Shown: positions 54,000 through 64,000 of the stretch, piece after piece
Position numbering within the stretch: the stretch's first letter is position 1
How the letters are laid out: each line of letters opens with the position of its first letter
DNA from: Lophius americanus
Taxonomy: Eukaryota; Chordata; Actinopteri; Lophiiformes; Lophiidae
DNA: 64,000 bases
Direction of reading: 5' to 3'
Assembly (NCBI GenBank): GCA_037951165.1
Contig: JBBDHG010000051.1
Location: 4,073,001 to 4,137,000 of the forward strand
Program-made: the position numbers and the translations under genes
Notes under the pieces: generated by a model
Database searches by the model: none
Told to the model about the DNA's origin: nothing
The model's input: only the letters and a program-made list of their open reading frames with translations

Positions 54000-54848
54000 T
54001 GGAGAACTGTTCGTGGAAGCAGTCTCTCCTGGACATCTGCCCATTGGTGCTCTTGAATCTTCACCCAGGAATGCTCCAACAGGATTTATTCCGGGTTGCA
54101 GGTCCTCGGCCTATCAGGTGTTCCATGATGGCCCACGTAACTCCTCCATCCGCGGGAGTCTATCAAACTAAAGCGTCCGAACAGTCTAATCTACACTGCG
54201 GAGTCAGCCACATACCTTAACATTACCTGGGGAGCAGAGCAATAGCGGGTTTGGCCGTAACTCCCATCTATTGCATGATATTTGCGGTTGAGTAAATGAT
54301 AACACTGTTGAATTGCTTCATGTTGAGGTGTAGTAATATGGCGACAGTCAGGGTTACATGTGTTACAATCATGATCAGATCTATCTCTGCACATGACCCA
54401 TGATGCTCAAATCCACATACAGCATGTTTAATGTTGTATGTTCAGGTTGCTTTTCAAGGACACCTCTGTTCAATGATCAAGGTCAATGGAAAAATCACTG
54501 AGGTCCACTGGCTGCCAGTAATGTATCCATGGTTAAAGAATTAACAAAAATCTAGTGTAGACTGCATATGGTCAGTCCAATGGTTGGTCTTAGCTCTGTG
54601 GGTAGAGCAGTTGTACATCAACCAGGAGATAAGGGTTCTAGCCCAACACCTCCACACAACAAGCCAAGGGTCCTTTAGCAAGACCCTGAAACCTCAGCTC
54701 CCCAGTCGCTTCACAGGGGCTGCCCACTGCTCCTTCAGGGATGGGTTAAATGCAGAGATAAATTTCACGATGTTGTACTCATGATGTTGTACTCATGATG
54801 TTGGTGTAACGTGATAAATAAAGAAAAGATTATTACTATTATTAAATC
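54000..54848 (+). mobile_element. Retroposon-like unit, copy 2, with SINE tail
   Basis: It begins at the same base as copy 1 (TGGAGAACTG) and matches it with about a dozen substitutions to 54813. It then continues into AAATAAAGAAAAGATTATTA, the SINE tail that copy 1 lacks. The SINE part is 54575-54848. No long flanking direct repeat was found for this copy. Confidence 0.75.
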
Positions 54849-55550
54849 TGTCTGCCCTGAACAAACATCATATAGACAATCATCCTGATGGCCTGTATCC
54901 TGCATTGGAAGTATTTGTCCCGTCTACCAAGGATCGGTTAACGCGCCAGGAAACATTCACATCAACATAAAACTTACCCTATTAGTATAGAATAGTAGTT
55001 TTGTTTCCAGTACTTGTACATAGTCTGTAACTGTGTGAGTAAAACACACCAGTGTGATGTTGTTTTAAAAGTGTATATCTTGAAATCTTCATACATATTT
55101 CTAGTGGGACTTTATTTTTAAAAAATTTGTTGGTTTTTCCACACAATTCTTCTGCCATCACTATGCTTTACATGTTAGACAAAATGTGAGACAAAATCCT
55201 TACATACTTTTGACTTACATGATGCAGGAGACTTTTTGCCCCTCCGTAGTCCATAATTATCTGGCAACTAATTATGAACTTATATGATTGTCTCACTGAA
55301 TACATTCTTGATCTGTGAATGGTAATATCGAAATACATATCTAGACCCTTAAATTAATTTCAGATGAGACATGAGTGTAGCTCCACAGCCTCAGCTGTAG
55401 AAGAAAAATGTGGCTGACCCACTTTCTAGGAATATCACCCTTTACTATAGGACCTGAATAATAGATATGTTGTCATAAACACATGTGACATACTTCATTC
55501 CAGAAAGAACGCAATCACAAGTCCAGTAGGAAAAATAATTACTTTTTAAA
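54849..55550. other. Gene-free DNA
   Basis: AT-rich; no recognised feature. Confidence 0.5.
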
Positions 55551-55905
55551 TGTGGGGGAGGCGCTGTGGTGCAGTGGTTAGCGCTGCTGCCTCGCAGCAA
55601 GAAGGTAACAGTTTGGAATCCACATCTGCCGGCCTTTCTGTGTGGAGTTTGTATGTTCTCCCTGTGTCTGCATGGGTTCCCTCTGGGAACTCTGGCTTCT
55701 TCCCGCAGTCCAAAAACCATGTGATTGTGCTCATACCCATATCCTAGGGTGGGATGTGGGTGTCTCTATGTGTCTGCCCTCCAATGAATCGGTGACTTGT
55801 CCATGGTGTACCCCGCCACTAGCCCGATGTTAGCTGGGATAGGCTTGTGCCCCCACGTGACCATGAAACAGGATAAGCGGTAGATAATGAATTAATTAAT
55901 GAATG
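55551..55905 (+). repeat. tRNA-derived SINE, nearly full length
   Basis: The head GGGGGAGGCGCTGTGGTGCA followed by GTGGTTAGCGCTGCTGCCTC carries the A box; the B box (ACAGTTTGGAATCC) is weakened. The body TGTGTGGAGTTTGTATGTTC, ACTTGTCCATGGTGTACCCC and TTAGCTGGGATAGGCTTGTG leads to the tail AACAGGATAAGCGGTAGATA with (ATTA)n. It is the best reference here for the related copies at 1862, 42587 and 51485. Confidence 0.85.
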
Positions 55906-56339
55906 GCCATGTGGGGCACATCAGGAATGAGATAAAAATTTCCTCTTTCACACCTTATTTCCTATCTCTTACCTCCATGCCTCCCTTTTAACCCGGTCCT
56001 CAGCAGATGCTACAGTGTGTTACTTTGACCTGAGGACTAACTAAGAGAATGACATTTCTAATACAACGGATTAGCAAACTGAGTTCATCTTTGCCTTTCT
56101 TTACAGGACGCCGGAACAAGTGGCTCCCATTAATCCTGCTGTGTACTCAGAGCTGTCTCATTTCACAGCATCCTCTCTGAGAGGATATATAGGGGTATAT
56201 AGGGCCCCCCTGACTGACAGACAGGAAAGAGATGGTTGCTTGTGCCCATCTGCACAGTATTGTATCGACTTAGACTCATCAACCTTGTATGTGCCAAAAC
56301 TACCAACAATCACCAATAACAGCAAAAATCTGGGGACAA
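55906..56339. other. Gene-free DNA
   Basis: No recognised feature. A short open frame at 56120-56344 has no family features. Confidence 0.45.
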
Positions 56340-56700
56340 AATAAACATACAGGGGACATGTCAACACCAGAGCTAGACCAAAGGGCAGTGGAAGAGGGTG
56401 GTCTGCTCTTATGAATCACATGCAAGCAGTTGGATGGCATTGACTGGCTTAGCTTGGGAAATGATGGCACCAAGATGGACAATGGGAAGAAGGCAAGCCA
56501 GCAAGGCCATGGTCCTTGTTCTAATGGGCCTTTCATGTGGATATGACTTTGACTCGTACCACCTACCTGGACATTGTTGCAGACTAAGTACACCCCTTCA
56601 CTGAAACATTATTCCCTGAAGGCAGTGCCCTCTTTCAGTAGGATAATCCTGCCACCATGCAAAAATAGTGAAGGGGGTGTTTGAGGAACACATAATCTGG
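56340..56700 (+). pseudogene. Tc1/mariner transposase fragment, second family
   Basis: Shifted frames read GHCCRLSTPLH and, one frame over, DIVADxVHPF-like words, then LFQxDNPATMQK at 56625-56665 in place of the FQQDNAPCHKA motif that holds the second catalytic Asp. The nucleotide words (TACCACCTACCTGGACATTG and CAGACTAAGTACACCCCTTC) match a common fish Tc1-like family. It is short, full of stops and without visible terminal repeats. It is distinct from the copy at 23372-24970. Confidence 0.6.
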
Positions 56701-56714
56701 TTCAAGGGAGTTAA

Positions 56715-57030
56715 GTTGGCCGCCGAAAGGCCAGATTGATCAGGTCTAATAGAGAGTTGATGACTATGGGTAAATATTCCTTAAGGAGCCTAGTTGGGAT
56801 GGGGTCTTGGAGAGGGGTGTTTGGGAGCAGTCTAGATATATCAGGTCTGCCAGCGGTTTCTAAGTACCTATTGTTTGAATGTTTATAAATACCGTCTGAG
56901 AGCATGAGGTGATTCATTATATCTGTATTAAGTAGAATTGTATAATTAAAGAAGCTCATACAGTTATTATGGGGCTGGCCACATCTGAACTTTATTTCAG
57001 GATAACTGCCATTCACAGTATCACACATAT
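56715..57030 (-). pseudogene. L2/CR1-like LINE reverse transcriptase fragment
   Basis: The minus strand reads RPDISRLLPNTPLQDPIPTR, then LLKEYLPIVINSLLDLINLA. The sequence LDPIPTRLLKExLPxxxxSLLxLINLS marks the region just before the fingers of reverse transcriptase in fish L2-type elements. It is open for 105 codons but truncated on both sides. Confidence 0.75.
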
Positions 57031-57391
57031 ATCTGGTAAAGACAATGATTATAGGTCTTGGCGGTAAACCAATCTCAACCTATTGTCAAACTATAAATGT
57101 GTGAGAAGCCTAACTGCCTAGGTGTGGTTCTCACTCAAATACTCAAATCAAAAGAGTCTATTTCACATGGTAATTTTATTTTAGCAGGCACTTTTGGTAA
57201 AGCAACTTTCACAATCATTCAGTCTGTTTCTGTCAGTTAATGATCTGATAAAAAGTATGTTAGAAACATGAAATAAGAGTAAAATTACCGGAAATATTGG
57301 TTTGGTCCAGATACAATTGATTGAAAAGCTTAGAATAACCTGATCTCTTAGGAAAAACTGAAATGCTTTTCATTTACTAAAACTAAAACGC

Positions 57392-57392
<1 letters not shown>

Positions 57393-57456
<64 letters not shown>

Positions 57457-57472
57457 GTAGTAGTAGTAGTAT
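57393..57472. repeat. (TTA)n microsatellite followed by (GTA)n
   Basis: About 20 TTA units then five GTA units. The poly-Asn open frame across it on the minus strand is an artefact. Confidence 0.97.
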
Positions 57473-60400
57473 TAAAATAAGACCACCTTAAACAACTGGA
57501 CAAGGACTGAATAAAAAAAAAAAAAGGCATCTAAACACTCACTGGAGAAGATAGTTTGGTTGTCCCCATTCTGGAATTGTCCCATTGCAGTCTCTGAGAA
57601 GGGGCTCAAACCTAATGAGCCACTTCTTACTTATCATGACCTGGATTTCCAATTTAAGTGTAAATTCTTCTGTGTATTTTCAACCCATGTAAAACACAGA
57701 ATCTGTGGAATGAGTTATTTTCTTATGTATGTACACGGTTGTTGTAATTGCTTGTGAAATAACAACTGTGTTTTATGCATAGGTATCCACCACTATGAAT
57801 GTTTTGAAAAAAGGACACTAACTGAATTCAAACCAAGCCCATGGGTGTTTGTTCATCATCAGTTTTGCTGTGGGTTTGCAAAAAAATAGTTTGAAGAAAT
57901 TCGACTGAATGAGACTATACATATAATTTAATCTCCACTCCACAAACTGACATATTGTGAAACTGATACTGACACGCTGAGCTGGTTTGTTTGAATCTAA
58001 AAGAAGTAGCTCTGTATTTCAACCCAGCCTTATTATGACGCACCAAAAGGCTCCAAAAATAAATCCCAGTATGTGATGATCATATACGTCCCTGGTTTGA
58101 CTTTATAGGATTGTAGAATGTAGAATGAGAAATAAACAAGGTCCTCTTGTTTTTATTGTATGCTTGGCTTCACTTGGCAGGCAATTATCATGCCCATGGA
58201 TGAAAACCATATAAACACACAGATTCTGCACTTTGCCAATTCGGTAAATGTGATGTGGAATCATTCGGCACTGAGCATCTGATTGGTGTAAAGAAAAATG
58301 ACAAGAAGAGGGAAGGATTCCACCAGACCAGGGGGTTCTTGTCTCTGGGAAGGAATGCCACTCTAGAGCTCTCATTGGCAGAGCCCCGAAGATCCTGGGG
58401 GGTCGCGGGGAGTGCAGTCGGGGGTTTCGGTTGTAGGGGGATGGGGAAAGTAGGGGGTAGGAAAAGCACGGGGGAAGATGAAAAACAAGTCGGCGTGGTT
58501 CCTGAAAGCTCGTTACAGCTAATATCCCCTCAACTGTAATTAATGCCGCCACTTTATAGTGCTCTTTTAAAGTTCTGTCACCAGGGTCTCTAAAGACTCA
58601 TGGCTGCAATATATGTTAAAATCCTAATCTTAGCTCAACAGACATATTGTATAGTTATATCCACACCCAGAAGAATACTCAAGGCAACAGCTACATTTCA
58701 AAAAATGGTTATGTACAGAATACACCCTATGAAACTGTAAATCTTGAAGAATTGCAGGTTATTCCTACGTCTAAAACTATGTTTCCATAATTGTTTTCTT
58801 ATCTTATGCACTACTCTAACAAACAAAAAAAGGTGCAGAATTCAAATTTAGCAGTGGCTTTCTCCTCGCCTCTCTCCCATAAAGCCCTGTTTGCCAACTG
58901 TCTCTGAAGTAGTGGAGTTAAAATGTAAGAGGTCTGCAGTTCCTTGGATGTTTACTTTGGATATTTTGTGACTTCAAGAATGAGCCTTTCCCCCGGAATT
59001 TCTTTTGATGTAACATAGTGTGCTACTGGTGAGATCTACGACCCACCTTCATGCTTCTGAAAATGGTCTATTTAAGTGATGATGGGATGGATCAGGACTG
59101 GTTGTAATCAGGTGTGAAGTGTAGCTGTCACCAGTTATTGATACAGTTTGGTAACTGTTTGCATTTAATTTCTGAATGTTTTTCACACAAACAACTGTTT
59201 ACATGTTCAAAGCTTTGACATTTTTAAAACATGACTTAAAACTTTCCTTTTTAGCACAACCTATGGCTTTTAATTAACATTCCTGCTCTTTGTTCATATT
59301 TTCAAATAATTATTATTATGTTTTTTTATTGATGCTTTTTTCTGCTCTTACCTTGTAGCACTTTGAGATTTGATCCAAATGAAAAGTGCGTTATAAGTAA
59401 AATGTATTATTATTATTACTATTATTAAAGCAAGTTGATATTACTTTCGTTGGTGCCATTCAATAATTAGATGTCAATTGATAACTAGACTTAGTCGATG
59501 ACATTCGGCCAAGCAAACTTCTGGAAATTCCTTAACAAACAGGGTTTGTTGAGAGTGGAAATATTCTGAATGTCCTAACTCAACTAATTCTGGTTGTCAA
59601 TGGAGGTACTTATTATGGTGTGACCAAGCAAACATGACACAAACCTGTTTTTATGTCCAAACTTATTGATTTCTCAGTGAATACTCAACAGGAACTGTTA
59701 CTGTGCAAGTGGGAGATACACATGGTTCTTGTAAGGAAGTATTGCAGAGGTTAAAAGCAGCACCTTCCAGAGAAGTAGCATGATGGTTAGTCCTCTGTCT
59801 GCAAGGGGGTGATGTAATAAGTGTTGATATTCAAGTAATACTAAAGTACATTTACTTTTGAAAACACAATTGATGCTACAATGCACAGCTGGTATTGAAA
59901 GGCCTAGTAATTACAATAGGAATATAGAGATGAGATTTTAAGATGAACACTGAAAGCATTGCTGACTATGAGCAACTTACTTTTAAGGGTTCACTGATTT
60001 CAGTGCCAACGACCAATCTTTGTTTCTAATGTCTACTTTTACTGAGTAAGGGTGCAGGTTATATACATTGGTACAGCAAATCTTCACTGAAGTAACCTGT
60101 ATATAGACATATGCAGATTGAACTAATCTGAAATTGTGTTTTCCTTAATAACAGCATTTTTTTTTTCTATCTGTTCCAATAACTTGGGTCCCAGAGAGTT
60201 GACAGCTGGTGAGGTTGTACCATGTCATGCTCTCTCTAAATTCCACTAGGGATGCAGGCATTACTTGTGTATTTGCAAACTATACTGCTAATGCTATTAA
60301 TTAGCTTGAAAAAAATTGAATTAATGTCCCAGCGGAGAAGGCAGTCAGAGTGACATGCAGCGGGTCGTGATGAAAGGCCTTTTCACCCATCCTGCTTTGA

Positions 60401-60884
60401 CAGTGCTGTTTGTGCAATTACAAATCAATCAATCAAGCCCAGCATGTGGAAGATGAGATAAGGCAAAATAGAGCATGCACACCGACTGTGCTTTCGATTT
60501 AAATGGAAATAACGACAATTGGGCTCACCTCTTTGGTAAACGATGTTGGCCAAATAACAATATTTATTTATCTAATATTTAAACTTTATTTCTAGGCAAT
60601 TAAATGCCATATTGTAGAATACAGCATGACAATTGTGAAACTAACAGTGGAGTTGTCAAACATCCCTAACCTGCCAGAAACCTGATGAGGCAAAACAGCT
60701 AATGACACAACAGGGAATCGCTCTGTCTTCTACCACTTTGTGAAAAAGAAACAGCATTAAAGTAGTTTTAAAGCACACAGAGACAACTTTGGCACTTAGT
60801 TAGTTATACCCCTGAGAAGTGCTTTATCATGATTATGATGATGGTGATGATGATTATTATTATTTTCAAAAACAGTTTAATTAT
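57473..60884. other. Gene-free DNA with possible conserved noncoding elements
   Basis: No exon is recognised. 58140-58560 is less AT-rich and holds a 149-codon minus-strand frame without family features. 59340-59425 is the inverse of the repeat head at 6903. 60310-60545 carries dense homeobox-, PBX- and GATA-like words (ATCAATCAATCA, AATTACAAAT, GATAAGGC) and looks conserved, though conservation cannot be tested here. Confidence 0.4.
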
Positions 60885-62365
60885 ATCCCCTGGGTATAGT
60901 CGGGGATATAATTATCAAGGCCCCTGCAGATGATTCGTGTTAAAGCGAACTCAAAAAATGTCATGCATATTTTTCAAATTTAATACCCATATAAACCATA
61001 CTGCAAGCAAGAACTGGAGGGATTTGGGGAAAGTTCTTTTGTATATTCCCGACACTAGAAGGAGCTTTATCTCCAAAACTGTAAGGCTATAATTTTACAA
61101 CCATTCGTCCGATTTAGTCCGAATTTGATGCATATGTGGATTCCAGGAGGTATACCTTGTAGATATAATATTTTACCGTAGTAGATCATATTTACACAGT
61201 ATGCGGGAGCTTTTATCCAAAAAATGCTGTTAAACAGACATAGCTCAAAAAATATTTTGTGGGTCAATCTCAAATTTTATGCCCATGTAAACCTTAGTGT
61301 GAGGAAGCACTGGGGAGATTTTGTACAAAGTCTGTTATATATTTAAGACACAAGGTCGAACTCTACCCTCCAAAATTGTCAGGCCATAATTTACCAAACC
61401 TTGGTTCGATGCTGGCTAAATGATCTACATATGAATCCAATTGAGGAAATATCTTAAAACTAGGCAGGAGCTTTTTTTAAAAAGCTCAACAAAAACTCAA
61501 CAAAAAATTTCATTCATCATTTTCAAATTAGACACCCATGCAACTCTTAGTAGGAGGAAGAACTGGAGAGATTTTAGGCAAGGTCTGTTGAAAAAATCTT
61601 AATCTAGGGGTAGCTTTTTTGCCGAAAGTTTTGGGCTACAAATTCTCAACCGTTGGTCCCATTTAGTCATAATTGGATACTTATGAATCAAGTCAAGGAG
61701 AAATATCTTGCATACATCATACATACATAAAGTTATCTTTTACTCTTATAGCCCATATTTTCACTCACTAGGGGGAGCTTTTTTTTGAAAATCCCTGATT
61801 TCCAGATACAATTTAAAAAAAAATGAGATGAATAATTTACCAATTTTATGCAAACATAGACCTTTGTACAATGAAGAACTGGATTGATTCTAAGAAGGGT
61901 CAGTCCCTCAAATGTTTTCGGCCAATAATTTCTCAACCGTTGGTCCGATTTTGTTGGAAACTTGGAGCATACAAAACGACTTCAGGAGATCCATCTTGTA
62001 TATATATGTATATAAGTTCCATTTTACTCTACTAGTTTATATTTTTATTCACCAAGGGGAACGTTTTTACGAATAACACTGTTTTTCAGCAATAACTGAA
62101 TTAATTAATTCTTTGTCTGATTTAGTCTGAGTAAGAATGAGTCGACCTATATATATATATGAATTGACTCTATCATATACATCATATTTCACTCTAAAAT
62201 TTTGTGTTTTACTCCCAAGGGAAGCTTTCCTTACTAAACTCACAGTGTTTTGGACGTAACTTCACATTTAATGAGGGGTTCAACCAGGGGGACCATAATC
62301 AATAGGGGCTTTATGGCGATATCCCGTTGCTGTCGGGGAGGAGTGTATACGTCTAGTTTTTTCTT
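60885..62365 (+). mobile_element. CTCF-site-like repeat element (family R), long copy
   Basis: Seven to nine repeating blocks alternate between two types: one with GGCCATAATTT, CAACCxTTGGTCCGATT and GCATATGAATC, and one with CATATTTTxACTCACTAGGG, GGAGCTTTTTTT and GGACATAACTTC. The best CACTAGGGGGAGC word is at 61766; weaker ones are near 61053, 61196, 61605, 62050 and 62213. The left edge, GGGGATATAATTATCAAGGC at 60903, resembles the inverse of the right edge, GGGGCTTTATGGCGATATCC at 62307, so short inverted termini are likely. Noncoding. Confidence 0.6.
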
Positions 62366-62559
62366 TGTTCTATCACTAACATTTCTCTGCTAAGTGACAA
62401 AATGTTTCTTTATATTTTATTAACAATCCATGTTGTTGCAATGATTGTTTCTCCTCCATTAGAAGAGGACAGAGGTATTTTGTCTTGAAAAGTTAATTTT
62501 ATACTCAAATTAACATCCCCCAAAAAGTCGATATATAATATACAATCGCCATTGCCGCC

Positions 62560-62965
62560 ACATCCTTCATGTTAATGTGATAACTCAATTACTATTCAAT
62601 GAATCATTTTCATATTTATAACATCAAAGATCTTATTGCAAGGGAGAACTGGGTCGATTTTGGTTTTGGTTTAAGGAAGAGCACAGTTTTTATGACATAA
62701 CTTCCTAATCGTTTTTCTGATTTAGTCCAAATTTAATGAATATGAATCAATTAAGAGCTAATAAGGAGATCATTCTAGATTATATCATATTTTACTCTAT
62801 TACTTGATATTTTAGTCACTTTGGGGAACTTTTTATGAAAGATACTGTGGACATAACTTCACATTTAATCTGAGGAGTTTGCTTATACAACGCAGGGGAT
62901 CGGGGACGTTTTTGGAGATATACACTTGCTGTCAAGACATAAGCATAGGCCTTTTAGAATTAGCG
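62560..62965 (+). repeat. CTCF-site-like repeat element (family R), short copy
   Basis: It repeats the blocks GGGTCGATTTTGG, TTCTGATTTAGTCCAAATTT, GATATTTTAGTCACTTTGGG and GATACTGTGGACATAACTTC. It ends in the usual terminal block (CAGGGGATCGGGGACGTTTT, then CAAGACATAAGCATAGGCC). Confidence 0.6.
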
Positions 62966-64000
62966 CTATGTTCTTTGACACAAGAAGTTACATTGTATTC
63001 CTCAAATTTATTATGAAATGTGAAATAAGAGAATCGGAGATTGTACATACAATATTTTGAATCGTAACTCCTCTATCTTGATATGTATGGGATGATAGAT
63101 TGTTGCGATAAACATGTTCGGAGATAGATTTGTTGGTCTAAGATGTCCAATCATGGCATCAGGTAATATACCTGCATGGATGTTTTAGATTGATGTTAGA
63201 GGCATCTTTTAAAGCTATTTAACTAACGATAAGCACGGTTAATGAATGAATGTTATAATCCATTATAAGATCCAGATGAAAGGTTGATCATTGACAAAAT
63301 GGATTCCAGAGAAGTGAACTGGGTCTTTTTCTTTCACAAACTGTGTTAAGGTCTATTTTGATTTTTTTTTAAAAAATGTGTTTGTTTATTGAATCCATAT
63401 ATCTGTATGAAAACTGGACCTACTAATAATGAATGATAAAACTACTTGACTTCTAGTATAAATACATACATACTAGAATGCAACCATACATACAAGACAA
63501 AAACCTGATTATCATCCATAGGCTGTATGAAATTCGAAACCTATGGTTCATTTAATTTTGCTGTATTTTCAGTTTATTGGTGGATAAGTTGCATTCAAAA
63601 AAGTAATGTTTTCGTTAAGTCCAACCTATAACTTGCATAATGTACGTATATTGTGTTTATTTTCCAAGTTGGACTGACAGTAGGCCTATATAAAAAATAT
63701 AGTTTATGGCTCAGCATTGATAATGTGTGTCCCACGTAATCCCACATGTGGTTGTTACGATCTGGTCAACCTATAAATGTGTCGCCTGAAAAGTGTAGCC
63801 ATTTGACTGGTGAATTGCTGCTTGAGAGTCAAAGCTATGCATAGCATGGGTCAAGTCCTGCTTTCCTTCCATTAGTTGCCAGAATTTTCTTGTGGAGACC
63901 GAAAGTACCCCTCCATAGCCTTCCTAATATTCCTTATTATATGCCAAATCTGCAGTCCATCTAGCCTCCTTTACCTGTCTACTGGATCAGGAGAGCACTG
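62966..64000. other. Gene-free DNA (end of window)
   Basis: AT-rich, with no recognised exon, RNA gene or repeat boundary. Confidence 0.5.

Noticed and set aside
57348..57530. Open frame with about twenty Asn in a row
   Set aside because: Product of the (TTA)n tract read on the minus strand.
58103..58552. 149-codon minus-strand open frame, the longest non-repeat frame in the right part
   Set aside because: No domain, no splice context and overlapping open frames on the other strand; a chance frame in a less AT-rich patch is likelier than a gene.

Overview
The window looks like a vertebrate, almost certainly teleost, nuclear genome. Host genes are split by GT-AG introns, the DNA is AT-rich, and it is crowded with repeat types typical of fish (tRNA-derived SINEs, Tc1, hAT and piggyBac relics, L2- and RTE-like LINE pieces, long (AC)n and (TTA)n tracts). 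Only two ordinary host genes are visible, both on the minus strand. The first two coding exons of a gelsolin/villin-family gene, best read as scinderin, lie at 10143-10335 and 477-631, with the rest of the gene beyond the left edge. A complete tmem106b gene has seven coding exons between 27992 and 18518 and predicts 267 residues. TMEM106B followed by SCIN in the same orientation matches the human 7p21.3 order, except that VWDE, which lies between them in human, is not visible here.

Layout. 1-10 kb: scinderin exon 2 and a 9.5-kb first intron filled with repeats. 10-18.5 kb: intergenic DNA holding a TIR-bounded element with a BED-type zinc finger and a nested hAT insertion. 18.5-28.4 kb: tmem106b, whose 6-kb intron contains piggyBac, Tc1 and hAT relics. 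28.4-38.2 kb: gene-free DNA with a CTCF-site-like internally repeated element split by an RTE-like LINE, a Pro/Ser/Thr-coding minisatellite and an LTR-like repeat carrying a SINE. 38.2-48.3 kb: the most unusual object, a decayed element of about 10 kb. 48.3-64 kb: gene-free DNA with SINEs, a duplicated 0.8-kb retroposon-like unit, transposase scraps, possible conserved noncoding DNA and two more copies of the repeated element.

The 38.2-48.3 kb element has long inverted termini. Each terminus contains the same two short leader exons (roughly 60 codons). From the left terminus they would splice onto an rve-type (DDE) integrase gene on the plus strand. From the right terminus they would splice onto a multi-exon HECT-type E3 ubiquitin ligase gene on the minus strand. 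The two genes converge and end about 280 bp apart. Both are now pseudogenes: the integrase has two in-frame stops and has lost the core segment with the second and third catalytic acidic residues; the ligase keeps its catalytic Thr-Cys but has a stop codon directly after it and other frame breaks. The arrangement suggests a transposon whose termini act as promoter plus shared 5' coding exons for two different proteins.

All calls come from reading the sequence and its translations by eye. No database search or alignment program was run.
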